A DNA stretch of 64,000 nucleotides from Nocardioides exalbidus (GTDB lineage Bacteria; Actinomycetota; Actinomycetes; Propionibacteriales; Nocardioidaceae): NCBI RefSeq assembly GCF_900105585.1, contig NZ_FNRT01000002.1, forward strand, positions 124,001 through 188,000. Direction: 5' to 3'. The notes beneath the pieces are model-generated. The model worked only from the letters and a program-made list of their open reading frames with translations. It was not told the origin of the DNA and made no database searches. Shown here piece after piece: positions 9,449 through 19,331 of this stretch. Each line of letters opens with the position of its first letter. Positions within the stretch are counted from its first letter, which is position 1. Both the position numbers and the translations under genes were made by a program.

Positions 9449-9473
9449 ATATACATAGGTTTCCTATGTATAT
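9449..9473. promoter_or_regulatory. Perfect 11-bp inverted repeat: probable MarR operator
   Basis: ATATACATAGG at 9449-9459 and its exact complement at 9463-9473, spaced by TTT. It is AT-rich in a GC-rich background and ends 8 nt before the MarR start codon. The length and position match an autoregulatory MarR operator overlapping its own promoter. Confidence 0.8.
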
Positions 9474-9481
9474 TGGTGGTC

Positions 9482-9928
9482 GTGACCGCCCCTCTCCCCG
9501 ACCTCGCCAGCGACCTCGTCGTCCTGGCGGCGCGACTGACCCGCTCGGTGCGCCGCGAGCTCGAGCACCCTGCCGGCGTCCGGGCGCTCTCGCTGCTCGA
9601 CGAGCTCGGCCCGAGCGGCGTGACGGCGCTGGCGGCAGCCGACCGGTGCAGCCAGCCGACGATGACCGCCACCGTCAAGGCGCTGCTCGAGCAGGGCCTC
9701 GTCGCCAGCGAACCGCACCCGACCGACGGCCGGGCGCGCGTCGTCGTCCTCACCGACCCCGGCCGCGCCGAGCTCGCGCGCATCCGCCGGGCCAACGCCG
9801 AGCTCGTCATGGCCCGGCTCTCCGAGACCCACCACACTGCCGAGGAGGTCGCGACCGCCGTCGCGGTGCTCCGGGACGTCCTCGACCTGACCAGCGGTTC
9901 CACACCGCAGGAGGACACCACCCCGTGA
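9482..9928 (+). CDS. MarR-family transcriptional regulator
   Basis: About 148 residues from GTG 9482 (GTG 9476 is equally in frame). A longer frame starting at 9395 would run across the operator and is unlikely. The winged helix sits at residues 35-100: VTALAAADRCSQPTMTATVKALLEQGLVAS followed by the wing PTDGRARVVVLTD. Overlaps the MFS gene by 4 nt (GTGA), so regulator and efflux pump form one unit, presumably repressed by this protein until a toxic ligand binds (inference from family). Confidence 0.9.
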   Translation: MTAPLPDLASDLVVLAARLTRSVRRELEHPAGVRALSLLDELGPSGVTALAAADRCSQPTMTATVKALLEQGLVASEPHPTDGRARVVVLTDPGRAELARIRRANAELVMARLSETHHTAEEVATAVAVLRDVLDLTSGSTPQEDTTP

Positions 9929-11184
9929 GCAGCCCATCCACCACCAGCTCCACCACGGCCGAGACCGGCTCCATCCTCAAGCAGCCCCGCGCCGTCTGGG
10001 CCGTCGCCTTCGCCTGCGTCATCGCCTTCATGGGCATCGGGCTCGTCGACCCGATCCTCAAGGAGATCGCCGCCAAGCTCGACGCCACGCCGAGCCAGGT
10101 CTCGCTCCTCTTCACCAGCTACATGGCCGTCATGGGCGTCTCGATGCTCGTCACCGGCGTCGTCTCCAGCCGCATCGGCCCGAAGCGCACGCTGCTCGCC
10201 GGCCTCGCGCTCATCATCGTCTCGGCCGGCCTGGCCGGGATGTCCGACAGCGTCGGCGCGGTGATCGGCTTCCGCGCCGGCTGGGGCCTGGGCAACGCGC
10301 TCTTCGTCGCCACCGCGCTCGCCACGATCGTCAGCGCCTCCGCCGGACCGGTCGGCCAGGCGATCATCCTGTTCGAGGCCGCGCTCGGCCTCGGCATCGC
10401 CTCCGGTCCCCTGATCGGCGGCCTGCTCGGCGGGATCTCATGGCGCGGCCCGTTCTTCGGCGTCTCCGTGCTGATGGCCGTCGCCCTCGTCGCGACCGCG
10501 ATCTTCCTGCCGACAACACCTCCGACCGGACGACCCACGTCGCTGCTCGATCCGTTCCGCGCGCTGAAGCACCGCGCCCTGCTGCTGCTCGCACTGGTGG
10601 CGATCTTCTACAACCTCGGCTTCTTCACCCTCATGGCCGCCGGCCCCTTCGCGCTGCCGTCGTACTCCATCATGGGCATCGGCTGGACCTTCTTCGGCTG
10701 GGGCCTGCTGCTGGCCTTCACCTCGGTGTGGCTGGCCCCGCGCCTGCAGCGTCGCTTCGGGACGCTGCCGACGCTGACCGCGGTGCTCGCCCTCTTCGCG
10801 ATCGACCTCGCCGTCATGGCGCTGGGAGCGGCCCACGAGCCGGTCGTGACCGGCGGCATCATCGCCGCGGGCGCCTTCCTCGGCGTGACCAACACCCTCG
10901 TCACCGAAGCGGTGATGGGCGCGGCCCCGGTCGAGCGGCCTGTCGCGTCAGCGGCGTACTCCTTCGTCCGCTTCACCGGCGGCGCCCTCGGCCCGTGGGT
11001 GGCGCTCAAGCTGGCGGAGGACGTCGACCTCCACGCGCCGTTCTGGTTCGGTGCTGGCGCCGTCGCCATCGGTGTCGTGATCGTCGCCGCCGGCTCGCGC
11101 ACCATCAGCACCGCGCTCGGCGCGGCCCCGTCCGAGCACGGCGTGACCGAGGCCGAGAGCGAGCTCGTCGGCGACCTGGCCTGA
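9925..11184 (+). CDS. MFS efflux transporter
   Basis: 419 residues from GTG 9925, with a Shine-Dalgarno GGAG at 9910-9913. Twelve predicted membrane helices; motif A-like SSRIGPKRTLLAGL between helices 2 and 3 and the antiporter-type GSxxGP-like motif as ALGLGIASGPLIGGLLGG in helix 5 place it among drug:proton antiporters. Substrate unknown. Coupled to the MarR gene. Confidence 0.88.
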   Translation: MSSPSTTSSTTAETGSILKQPRAVWAVAFACVIAFMGIGLVDPILKEIAAKLDATPSQVSLLFTSYMAVMGVSMLVTGVVSSRIGPKRTLLAGLALIIVSAGLAGMSDSVGAVIGFRAGWGLGNALFVATALATIVSASAGPVGQAIILFEAALGLGIASGPLIGGLLGGISWRGPFFGVSVLMAVALVATAIFLPTTPPTGRPTSLLDPFRALKHRALLLLALVAIFYNLGFFTLMAAGPFALPSYSIMGIGWTFFGWGLLLAFTSVWLAPRLQRRFGTLPTLTAVLALFAIDLAVMALGAAHEPVVTGGIIAAGAFLGVTNTLVTEAVMGAAPVERPVASAAYSFVRFTGGALGPWVALKLAEDVDLHAPFWFGAGAVAIGVVIVAAGSRTISTALGAAPSEHGVTEAESELVGDLA

Positions 11185-11234
11185 GCCAGCGCGTCTCCCC
11201 GGCGGCGTGGGCGCGGCGCAGTAGCGTCGCGCCC

Positions 11235-11339
11235 ATGCCGTGCGACTTCTGTGGGAAAGAGTTCGACCCGATCTCCACGCGCTGGCTGTGCCCGCACTGC
11301 CACATGAAGGCCAACTGCTGCGACGGCGCGCCGCTCTGA
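11235..11339 (+). CDS. 34-residue zinc-ribbon-like miniprotein
   Basis: Short ORF from ATG 11235. Six Cys and two His in 34 residues, arranged as CDFCGKEF and CPHCHMKANCCDG. Two CxxC pairs are enough for one zinc site. I believe similar miniproteins ending in NCCDGAP occur in other actinobacteria (recollection, not searched). Downstream of the MFS gene by 50 nt and convergent with the ASCH gene. Function unknown. Confidence 0.65.
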   Translation: MPCDFCGKEFDPISTRWLCPHCHMKANCCDGAPL

Positions 11340-11349
11340 CGCGACGGGG

Positions 11350-12147
11350 CTAGTCGGCGGCCAGCCCGCTCCCCTGCTCGGCGAGCGCCTCACCGAGCCG
11401 GGCGATCGCGATCGGCCCGACGCCGTGCATCGCGGCGAGCTGCGCGGCGGAGTACGCCGCCACCTGCTCGAGCGTGGTCACGCCCGCCTCGCGCAGGGCC
11501 CGGGTCGCCGGGGCTCCGATCGAGCGCGGGAGCTGGGTGCCCTGCGCCCGCGGCTCGCGCACCCGTGGCTCGGGCAGCCCGGCGTCGACGACGGCCTCGC
11601 CGCGTGGCGAGAGCAGGTAGCCGATCGCCAGCGACTCCGTGAGGCCGAGCTCCTTGAGCTTGCGGACGTCCTTCTTGAAGTCCTGCGTCTCCCGACCCAC
11701 CTGTGCCGCCAGGTCGGGCGCCCGCACGGTGGGGTTGAGGTCGATCAGGTCGAGCGTCTCGCGCGTCCAGGCACCAGCGGCCGACGCCGCGTCGAGGCGG
11801 TCCAGGCGGGCGAGGATCGTGGCGAGCTCGTCGTCCGTCGGCACGGTGGACCGCAGGGCCTCGCGCGGGTCGGGTCCGGCGTACGCCACCCCGATGCGCC
11901 ACGCCGGATCCTCCGACCGCGCCGCGAGACCCTGCTTCAGCGCGGCCAGCGAGGCGGCGCCCGCACGGCGGGCGTCCTCGGCCCTGAGGCTGCCGACGCT
12001 CACCTGCTCGACGCTCGTCACCTCGATGAGCCCGACGCCCGTGCGCATCCGGGTCCCGACGACGACCCGCGGCCGGGCCCACCGGCGGAACGCGAGGTCG
12101 ATCGTGCCCGCCTTGATCGCGGCCAGCTCGGCCGGTCGGATCATCAT
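11350..12147 (-). CDS. ASCH/PUA-like domain protein with C-terminal helix-hairpin-helix
   Basis: 265 residues from ATG 12147 (ATG 12144 also possible). The N-terminal part, MIRPAELAAIKAGTIDLAFRRW then VGLIEVTSVEQV, has the layout of the ASCH superfamily, a beta-barrel that binds RNA or modified nucleotides. The middle is helical. The C-terminal 50 residues contain GAPATRALREAGVTTLEQVAAY and MHGVGPIAIARLG, two helix-hairpin-helix-like repeats for non-specific nucleic-acid binding. Target unknown. It sits beside the 83-bp tandem array. Confidence 0.72.
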   Translation of the reverse strand: MMIRPAELAAIKAGTIDLAFRRWARPRVVVGTRMRTGVGLIEVTSVEQVSVGSLRAEDARRAGAASLAALKQGLAARSEDPAWRIGVAYAGPDPREALRSTVPTDDELATILARLDRLDAASAAGAWTRETLDLIDLNPTVRAPDLAAQVGRETQDFKKDVRKLKELGLTESLAIGYLLSPRGEAVVDAGLPEPRVREPRAQGTQLPRSIGAPATRALREAGVTTLEQVAAYSAAQLAAMHGVGPIAIARLGEALAEQGSGLAAD

Positions 12148-12174
12148 GCGGCTCAGCCTAGATGTCGGCCCCGG

Positions 12175-12526
12175 GCGGTGAGTGAGCCACGTTCCCGGCG
12201 GTCGAAGTGTGGGTCGCACACCGCCCGTCGGCGCGCCGTACGCCGACACGCGCAGGAGCGGTGAGTGAGCCACGTTCCCGGCGGTCGAAGTGTGGGTCGC
12301 ACACCGCCCGTCGGCGCGCCGTACGCCGACACGCGCAGGAGCGGTGAGTGAGCCACGTTCCCGGCGGTCGAAGTGTGGGTCGCACACCGCCCGTCGGCGC
12401 GCCGTACGCCGACACGCGCAGGAGCGGTGAGTGAGCCACGTTCCCGGCGGTCGAAGTGTGGGTCGCACACCGCCCGTCGGCGCGCCGTACGCCGACACGC
12501 GCAGGAGCGGTGAGTGAGCCACGTCC
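12175..12526. repeat. 83-bp tandem array, four identical units plus a partial fifth
   Basis: Units start at 12181, 12264, 12347 and 12430, and a fifth begins at 12513 and breaks off after about 13 bases. The four complete units look identical. Each contains two inverted repeats (GTGTG/CACAC and GTCGGCG/CGCCGAC). The array lies between the ASCH gene and hpd, and apparent proteins here are only the repeat read in rotating frames because 83 is not a multiple of three. It fills most of the 420-nt gap 12148-12568. Confidence 0.95.
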
Positions 12527-12557
12527 CACGGCCGAGGAATGTGGCTCACTCACCGCT
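12506..12557. terminator. 17-bp stem hairpin between hpd and the tandem array
   Basis: The last repeat edge (12506-12522) pairs perfectly with 12541-12557 across an 18-nt loop. It lies 12 nt beyond the hpd stop on the minus strand, so it probably ends hpd transcription. The left arm is part of the repeat unit, so the array seems to have grown from this hairpin sequence. Confidence 0.65.
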
Positions 12558-12568
12558 CGCGGAGACGC

Positions 12569-13819
<1,251 letters not shown>

Positions 13820-13883
13820 TCACGGCAAGGTGTGCAACAGTACGTCGAAACGCTGGTCAATCTGTATGATGAAGGGCGGCCAG

Positions 13884-14354
13884 ATGGACGAGATCGACGG
13901 CAAGGTGATCGAGCTCTTCGCCAGCGAGCCCAGGCTGGGTGTGCTGGAGGCGAGCCGACGGCTCGGCATCGCGCGCGGCACCGTGCAGGCGCGGCTCGAC
14001 AAGCTCGCCGCGTCCGGTGTGATCACCGGCTGGGGGCCCGACCTCTCCCCTGAGGCGATCGGCTACCCGGTGACGGCCTTCCTGACCCTCGAGATCCGGC
14101 AAGGGGCCGGTCACGACGCCGTCGCTGGCCACCTCGCCGGCATCCCCGAGGTGCTCGAGGCCTACACGATCACCGGCGCCGGCGACATGTGGGCGCGTGT
14201 CGTCGCCCGCTCCAACGCCGACCTCCAGCGCGTCATCGACCTCGTCCTCACCGAGCCCGGCATCGACCGCTCGACCACCGTCATCGCGCTCGCGACGCAG
14301 ATCCCCTACCGCGTGGTGCCGCTGGCAGCAGCGGCTACTCGCCCGGACGCATGA
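13884..14354 (+). CDS. Lrp/AsnC-family transcriptional regulator
   Basis: 156 residues from ATG 13884 (AGGG about 10 nt upstream); ATG 13866 is the alternative. N-terminal helix-turn-helix at residues 5-50 (LEASRRLGIARGTVQARLDKL) and a C-terminal RAM ligand-binding domain (AYTITGAGDMWARVVARS). Lrp proteins sense amino acids. Divergent from hpd, so likely a regulator of tyrosine catabolism. Its 3' end overlaps the convergent thioesterase gene by 20 nt. Confidence 0.88.
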   Translation: MDEIDGKVIELFASEPRLGVLEASRRLGIARGTVQARLDKLAASGVITGWGPDLSPEAIGYPVTAFLTLEIRQGAGHDAVAGHLAGIPEVLEAYTITGAGDMWARVVARSNADLQRVIDLVLTEPGIDRSTTVIALATQIPYRVVPLAAAATRPDA

Positions 14355-14862
14355 TCAGGCAGGTCGACGTGGCGTGAGCGACCAGCCTGCCCGCGCCGTC
14401 GGTGAGCTGCGCCTGCGCGAGCGCCGTACGCCGTCCGCGCTGGATGACGGTGCCCTCGCAGGTCAGCAGCCCGGAGTCGACCGTGACCGGGCGGAGGAAC
14501 TTCACCGTGAGGTCGACCGAGGTGTAGAGCTCGCCGACCGCCAGGGTCGAGTGCACCGCGCATCCCGCGCCGGTGTCGAGCATCGTCGCGATCACGCCGC
14601 CGTGCACCCCGCCGAGCGGGTTGTAGTGGAACTCTGCGGCCGGCATCTCCACGACCACGCGGCCGCGCTCGGCGCGGAGGTCGGTGAAGCCGAGGGTGGC
14701 CATGATCGGCGGGGGCGGCATCAGCCCGTCGCGCATCGCGTGCAGCTGCCCGAGGCCGTCGAGCTCGACGAGCTTCGCGAGGTCGCCCTGCCCGGGCGTG
14801 GCCCAGCTGAAGGTGCGGCTCTCGGTCTCGAACTCGTGTGCCGGCCGCTGGGTCTGGGTCAT
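14335..14862 (-). CDS. PaaI-type hotdog-fold thioesterase
   Basis: 175 residues from ATG 14862. The central FHYNPLGGVHGGVIATMLDTGAG matches the PaaI thioesterase signature (HGG with the active-site Asp downstream), followed by TSVDLTVKFLRPV. Hydrolyses acyl- or aryl-CoA thioesters; substrate cannot be read. The start upstream at 14898 is less likely because it enters the HxlR promoter. Confidence 0.85.
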   Translation of the reverse strand: MTQTQRPAHEFETESRTFSWATPGQGDLAKLVELDGLGQLHAMRDGLMPPPPIMATLGFTDLRAERGRVVVEMPAAEFHYNPLGGVHGGVIATMLDTGAGCAVHSTLAVGELYTSVDLTVKFLRPVTVDSGLLTCEGTVIQRGRRTALAQAQLTDGAGRLVAHATSTCLIMRPGE

Positions 14863-14917
14863 GGATCCAGCGTGCCGGTCCTTGTCTGAGTCTGTCAAGC
14901 AGACCTAGACTCCGACG

Positions 14918-15394
14918 ATGACCACCCCGCCGGCGATGGCCTACTCCACCGACAACTGCACGATCGGTCGCGCCATGTCGGTGCTCGGCGAGCGCTGGAC
15001 GCTGGTCGTGCTGCGGGAGGTCGCCAACGGCATCCGACGCTTCGACGAGATGCGCCGCCACACCGGCATGCCGCGCCAGGTGCTCACCGACCGGCTGGCC
15101 GTGCTCGTCCAGCACGACATCCTCCGTCGCGTGCCCTACCGCGAGGCAGGGCAGCGCGAGCGCAGCGAGTACCGGCTGACCCGGAAGGGCTTCGAGCTGT
15201 TCCCGGTGATGGTGGCCGTCTCCCAGTGGGGCGATCGCTACTACGCCGATCCGGAGGGCCCACCCATCGAGTTCGCCCACCGGGGCTGCGACGCCCCGGT
15301 GGAGCTGCAGATCACCTGCGAGGCCGGGCACGTCCTCGACGACGAGCGCGAGGTCGTCGGCCGCCCCGGCCCGGGGATCAAGCCCTTCAGCTGA
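14918..15394 (+). CDS. HxlR-family transcriptional regulator
   Basis: 158 residues; TAGACT (14906-14911) lies 6 nt before the ATG, so probably leaderless. The HxlR winged helix follows a conserved Cys: DNCTIGRAMSVLGERWTLVVLREVANG, then RQVLTDRLAVLVQHDIL. The C-terminal tail HRGCDAPVELQITCEAGH adds two Cys and two His, seen in many actinobacterial HxlR proteins. Divergent from the thioesterase gene, which is its most likely target. Confidence 0.9.
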   Translation: MTTPPAMAYSTDNCTIGRAMSVLGERWTLVVLREVANGIRRFDEMRRHTGMPRQVLTDRLAVLVQHDILRRVPYREAGQRERSEYRLTRKGFELFPVMVAVSQWGDRYYADPEGPPIEFAHRGCDAPVELQITCEAGHVLDDEREVVGRPGPGIKPFS

Positions 15395-16022
15395 GCCGCT
15401 CGGCCACCTCGCGCGCGGCCGCGATCACCTGCGGCGCCACGACGTCCTCGTCGATCGCCTCGTCGAGCGTCACGATGCCGACGCTCGCCCGCAGCCCGTC
15501 GACGCCGCGCACCGGTGCCGCGAGGCCGCGCGCGCCCGACTGCAGCTCACCGATCGTGACGGCGTACGCCGCGTCCTCCCCGTCGAGCAGGCCGATGGCC
15601 TTGCCGGCCGCGCCCTGCGTGACCGGGTGGCGGGCGCCGACGCGGTAGGACACGTGGAAGTCGGTCCACGTCGGCTCGACGACGGCGAGCGCCAGGGCCT
15701 CGTCGCCGTCGGCGACAGTCAGGTGCGCGGTCGAGCCGATCGACTCGGCGAGCCGCCTCAGCACTGGCATCGCGAGGTCGCGCAGCAGCGGCTGCACGCC
15801 GCTCGCGAGGTGGAGCACGCCGAGGCCGACGAACAGGCGGGAGCGCGCGTCGCGTCGCACGAGCCCGTGCTGCTCGAGCGTGCTGATCAGGCGGTAGACG
15901 ACCGTGCGGTTGACCTCGAGCCGGGCGGACAGCTCGGTGATCGTCAGTCCCTCGGGGCTCCCGGCCAGCACCCGCAGGACCCGGAGCCCTCGGTCGAGCG
16001 TCTGGGAGGTCTCCGAGGCCAC
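15387..16022 (-). CDS. IclR-family transcriptional regulator
   Basis: 211 residues from GTG 16022; TAGTGT lies 6 nt upstream on the minus strand. IclR winged helix at residues 8-70 (LTITELSARLEVNRTVVYRLISTLEQHGLV) and a shortened effector domain that keeps GARHPVTQGAAGKAIGLL. Slightly shorter than the typical 250 residues. Stands alone between HxlR (convergent, 8-nt overlap) and the helicase. Confidence 0.88.
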   Translation of the reverse strand: MASETSQTLDRGLRVLRVLAGSPEGLTITELSARLEVNRTVVYRLISTLEQHGLVRRDARSRLFVGLGVLHLASGVQPLLRDLAMPVLRRLAESIGSTAHLTVADGDEALALAVVEPTWTDFHVSYRVGARHPVTQGAAGKAIGLLDGEDAAYAVTIGELQSGARGLAAPVRGVDGLRASVGIVTLDEAIDEDVVAPQVIAAAREVAERLS

Positions 16023-16063
16023 CTCACGACACTAGCGGGGCACGAGGACGCCGTACACCGCGG

Positions 16064-17842
16064 TCAGCTGGACTGGCGCATCGCCCAGTCGCGGATGCGG
16101 TCGATCCGCTCGCTGAGCTGCTCGGCGTTGGCCACCGCGGCGGGCGGGCCCCCGCACTCCTTGCGCAGCGCCGAGTGCGTGATGCCGTGCGCCTGGCCGG
16201 TGCGGTGGTGCCACGCGGCGACGAGTCCGTTGAGCTCGCGGCGCAGCACACCGAGCTGCTGGTGGGTGCTGAGCTGCTCCACGGACTCCACGACGCGGTC
16301 GCCCTTGCCCTCGGACCTCTGCTTGCGGGCCCGCTCGCTCTGGCGCGAGTGCAGCAGCTCGCGCACCTGGTCGGCCTCGAGCAGGCCGGGGATGCCAAGG
16401 AAGTCCATCTCCTCCTCGGAGCCGACGTGCACCTCGCCGGAGTGGCCGAACTGGGCGCCCTCGTAGAGCACGTGGTCGAAGGACGCCGTCGAGCCGAGCG
16501 CCTCCCACGACATCTCGAGCTCGTCGGAGGCACCCTCGCCCTGCTGGGCCTCCGCGAGGAGGCCCTCCTCGCCGGCGAAGATGTCGTCCTCGTCCTTCAC
16601 CCGGCGCCCGAGCACGTGGTCGCGCTGGGCCTCCATGTCGGAGGCGAACTCCAGCAGGTGCGGCACCGACGGCAGGAAGACCGACGCGGTCTCGCCGCGC
16701 GACCGGGCGCGCACGAAGCGGCCGACGGCCTGCGCGAAGAACAGCGGTGTCGAGACCGTCGTGGCCCAGACCCCGACCGCGAGCCGCGGCACGTCGACGC
16801 CCTCGGACACCATCCGCACAGCGACCATCCAGCGGTCCTCGGACGCGGTGAACTTCTCGATCTTCCTCGAGGAGCCCTTCTCGTCGGACAGCACCACGGT
16901 GGGCGTCTCGCCGGAGACCTTCTTGAGGATCGCGGCATAGGCGCGCGCGGTCTCCTGGTCGCCGGCGATGACCAGGCCACCGGCGTCGGGCACGTGGCGG
17001 CGTACCTCCGAGAGCCGCTTGTCAGCAGCCTCGAGCACGGCGGGGATCCACGACCCCTTCGGGTCGAGCGCGGTGCGCAGCGCCTGGGCGTGCATGTCCT
17101 TGGTGAGCGGCTCACCGAGCCGGGCGACGACCTCGTCACCGGCGCGGGTGCGCCACTGCATCTCGCCGGAGTAGGCCATGAAGAGCACGGGGCGGACGAC
17201 GTGGTCGGCCAGCGCGTGCGCGTAGCCGTAGGTGAAGTCGGCCGCCGACGTCGGGATGCCCTCCTCGCCCGGCGCGTAGCTCACGAACGGGATCGGGTTG
17301 ATGTCGGAGCGGAACGGGGTGCCGGTCAGCGCGAGCCGGCGGGTGGCCGGGTCGAAGGACTCGCGGACGCCCTCGCCCCACGACAGCGCGTCACCGGCGT
17401 GGTGGATCTCGTCGAGGATCACGAGGGTCTTGAAGCGCTCCGTGCGGATGCGCATCGCGAGCGGGTTGACCGCGACCCCGGCATAGGTCACCGCGATGCC
17501 GACGTAGTCGTCGGAGGTCTTTCCCTTGCCGGCGGAGTAGGTCGGGTCGATCGGGATGCCGGCGCGCGCGGCAGCCTCGGCCCACTGCGTCTTGAGGTGC
17601 TCGGTCGGCGCGACGACGGTGATCCGGTCGACGACGCGACGGCTCAGCAGGTCGGCCGCGACCGTCAGCGCGAAGGTCGTCTTGCCGGCTCCGGGCGTCG
17701 CGACGGCGAGGAAGTCGCGCGGCTGGCGCGAGGTGTAGGTGTCCATCGCCGCCTGCTGCCAGGCACGGAGGGAGGGCGCGGTGCCCCAGGCGGCCCGGTC
17801 GGGCCACGCGGGGGGCAGCGGCGCGTCAGGCCGCCCGGTCAC
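16064..17842 (-). CDS. DEAD/DEAH-box (SF2) helicase
   Basis: 592 residues from GTG 17842, which overlaps the DUF3039 stop by 4 nt. Walker A is ATPGAGKTT (49-57), Walker B/motif II is VILDEIHHAGD, motif III is LTGTPFRSD, and the C-terminal RecA domain carries EGVDVPRLAVG and AQAVGRFVRARSRGE. This matches actinobacterial XPB/SSL2-like or restriction-enzyme-like helicases of unassigned role, conserved beside DUF3039. No nuclease domain was seen in the roughly 200-residue C-terminal tail. Confidence 0.88.
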   Translation of the reverse strand: MTGRPDAPLPPAWPDRAAWGTAPSLRAWQQAAMDTYTSRQPRDFLAVATPGAGKTTFALTVAADLLSRRVVDRITVVAPTEHLKTQWAEAAARAGIPIDPTYSAGKGKTSDDYVGIAVTYAGVAVNPLAMRIRTERFKTLVILDEIHHAGDALSWGEGVRESFDPATRRLALTGTPFRSDINPIPFVSYAPGEEGIPTSAADFTYGYAHALADHVVRPVLFMAYSGEMQWRTRAGDEVVARLGEPLTKDMHAQALRTALDPKGSWIPAVLEAADKRLSEVRRHVPDAGGLVIAGDQETARAYAAILKKVSGETPTVVLSDEKGSSRKIEKFTASEDRWMVAVRMVSEGVDVPRLAVGVWATTVSTPLFFAQAVGRFVRARSRGETASVFLPSVPHLLEFASDMEAQRDHVLGRRVKDEDDIFAGEEGLLAEAQQGEGASDELEMSWEALGSTASFDHVLYEGAQFGHSGEVHVGSEEEMDFLGIPGLLEADQVRELLHSRQSERARKQRSEGKGDRVVESVEQLSTHQQLGVLRRELNGLVAAWHHRTGQAHGITHSALRKECGGPPAAVANAEQLSERIDRIRDWAMRQSS

Positions 17843-18117
17843 GCCTCGGGACCCGAACCGGAGTCGTCGCCGTCGCCCGGCTTCATCGACTCCCAGATCT
17901 CCTTGCAGTCCGGGCACACGGGGAATTTCTCAGGGGCCCTCGAAGGGACCCAGACCTTGCCGCACAGGGCGATCACGGGGGTGCCCAGGACCATCGCCTC
18001 GGTGAGCTTGTCCTTGGGGACGTAGTGCGAGAACCGCTCGTGGTCGCCCTCGTCGGTGGGCACCGTCTGTCGCTCTTCGACCGTCTGGCTGCCAGGCGAG
18101 AATCCGATGGTGCTCAT
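17839..18117 (-). CDS. DUF3039 domain-containing protein
   Basis: 92 residues from ATG 18117. The core RFSHYVPKDKLTEAMVLGTPVIALCGKVWVPSR, with CPDCKEIW downstream, is the DUF3039 signature; the three Cys may hold a metal. Small, cytosolic, function unknown; coupled by a 4-nt overlap to the helicase in a pair conserved across actinobacteria. Confidence 0.88.
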   Translation of the reverse strand: MSTIGFSPGSQTVEERQTVPTDEGDHERFSHYVPKDKLTEAMVLGTPVIALCGKVWVPSRAPEKFPVCPDCKEIWESMKPGDGDDSGSGPEA

Positions 18118-18149
18118 GATGGGCAAGCCTAACGCGCCCGGAGCGATGG

Positions 18150-18704
18150 TCAGTTCATGTCGGGGTCGACGGGCCGGTTCACGTGCCACGCGAGCATGCC
18201 CGGCTGGCGGCGCATCACGTCGCGCCAGAGCCCGGTCGTGTCGGGGCGGAACGCGTCGCCCGACTCGGCGTGGACGACGTACCAGTCACCGCGCTCGACC
18301 TCGCCGTCGAGCTGGCCCGCACCCCACCCGGCGTAGCCGGCGAAGACCCGCATCGCGGACACCGAGCCGTCGACCAGCTCGGTCGGGGTGTCGAGGTCGA
18401 CCATGCCGACACGGCCGTCGACCGGTCGCCAGCCGACCGGGGCGTCCTGGGGGTTGCGCAGCCGTGCGACCGCCAGGGCTCCGTCGAGGCCGACCGGGCC
18501 TCCCCGGAAGAGCACCTCGGGTTCCGCGACCACGTCACGCCACGGCGCCAGCACGTCGGCCACGAGCACCTGCGAGGGCCGGTTGAGCACCACGCCGAGC
18601 GCACCCTCGTCGTTGACGTCGAGCAGCAGCACGACGGTGTCGGCGAAGTTCGGGTCCTGCAGGGCAGGCGTCGCCACCAGCAGCATTCCCGAGGACAGCG
18701 CCAT
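18150..18704 (-). CDS. YqgE/AlgH family protein
   Basis: 184 residues from ATG 18704 (CATAGT lies 7 nt upstream); a GTG at 18713 is in frame. The opening SSGMLLVATPALQDPNFADTVVLLL, then EGALGVVLNRPS and the FRGGPVGLDG motif define the DUF179/YqgE family. Role in the cell is unsettled in the family. Length is normal (about 185). Confidence 0.9.
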   Translation of the reverse strand: MALSSGMLLVATPALQDPNFADTVVLLLDVNDEGALGVVLNRPSQVLVADVLAPWRDVVAEPEVLFRGGPVGLDGALAVARLRNPQDAPVGWRPVDGRVGMVDLDTPTELVDGSVSAMRVFAGYAGWGAGQLDGEVERGDWYVVHAESGDAFRPDTTGLWRDVMRRQPGMLAWHVNRPVDPDMN

Positions 18705-18752
18705 GGCGTCCACTATGGCAGGGGGCCGGCGCGGTCGTCAGCGCGCGGTCCG

Positions 18753-19331
18753 TCAGGCGGCCAGGACCGCCTTGAGGCGCTGGACGAGGCTCGGCGATCC
18801 CCCGCGGTGGTCCGCGGCCGCGTCCACAGCGGCATCCCCGGCGTCGTACGACGACCGCGCGGCGGCCTCGATCTCCCGGCCCGCCCGCTGGGCAGCGACG
18901 CCCGGTGCGCTGGCGTGGCCGGCCATCAGGGCGAGCAGCTCGTGCTCCTTGGCCGTGGCGATCGCGCTCGTGCGGGCCATCTCGGGGCTGGTCGGGTGGG
19001 CCAGGTGGTGGTCGATGACCGCCCTGGTGCCGGGCATCTCCGCGGCGGCCGAGCGCCAGGCGCGGGTGACCGCCTCGGCCAGGTCGAGGGGCTGGTCGGC
19101 GAGCTCGCGCTCGATGCGGCCGGCGAGGCGGGTGTGCCAGCGCAGCTGCAGCGCGCCGAGCAGGGTGGTCTCGTCGCCGAAGGTCTCGGCGACGCCGGCC
19201 ACGTCCATGGGAAGCGGCACGGTCGGCAGGGCGGGGCGACGGGTGTCGGGGTGGGCGGCCAGCCGGGTGTCGGCGGCGGCGATCACCTCGCGGAGCACGT
19301 CTCCGCGTTGGTGGTGGGACGTCCAGGTCAT
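18753..19331 (-). CDS. Hypothetical protein, Ala-rich helical
   Basis: 192 residues from ATG 19331 with a Shine-Dalgarno AAGGAG 8 nt upstream. Predicted all-helical, with repeated polar/Ala stretches and no signal peptide or membrane segment. No family recognised. Divergent from the TetR gene across 139 nt, so it may be the TetR target (inference). Confidence 0.65.
   Translation of the reverse strand: MTWTSHHQRGDVLREVIAAADTRLAAHPDTRRPALPTVPLPMDVAGVAETFGDETTLLGALQLRWHTRLAGRIERELADQPLDLAEAVTRAWRSAAAEMPGTRAVIDHHLAHPTSPEMARTSAIATAKEHELLALMAGHASAPGVAAQRAGREIEAAARSSYDAGDAAVDAAADHRGGSPSLVQRLKAVLAA

Noticed and set aside
12175-12526. CRISPR array
   Set aside because: Units are contiguous and identical, with no variable spacers, and no cas genes are nearby.
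12158-12553. Repetitive proteins in several frames
   Set aside because: They are the 83-bp array read in different frames; no start signal or family.
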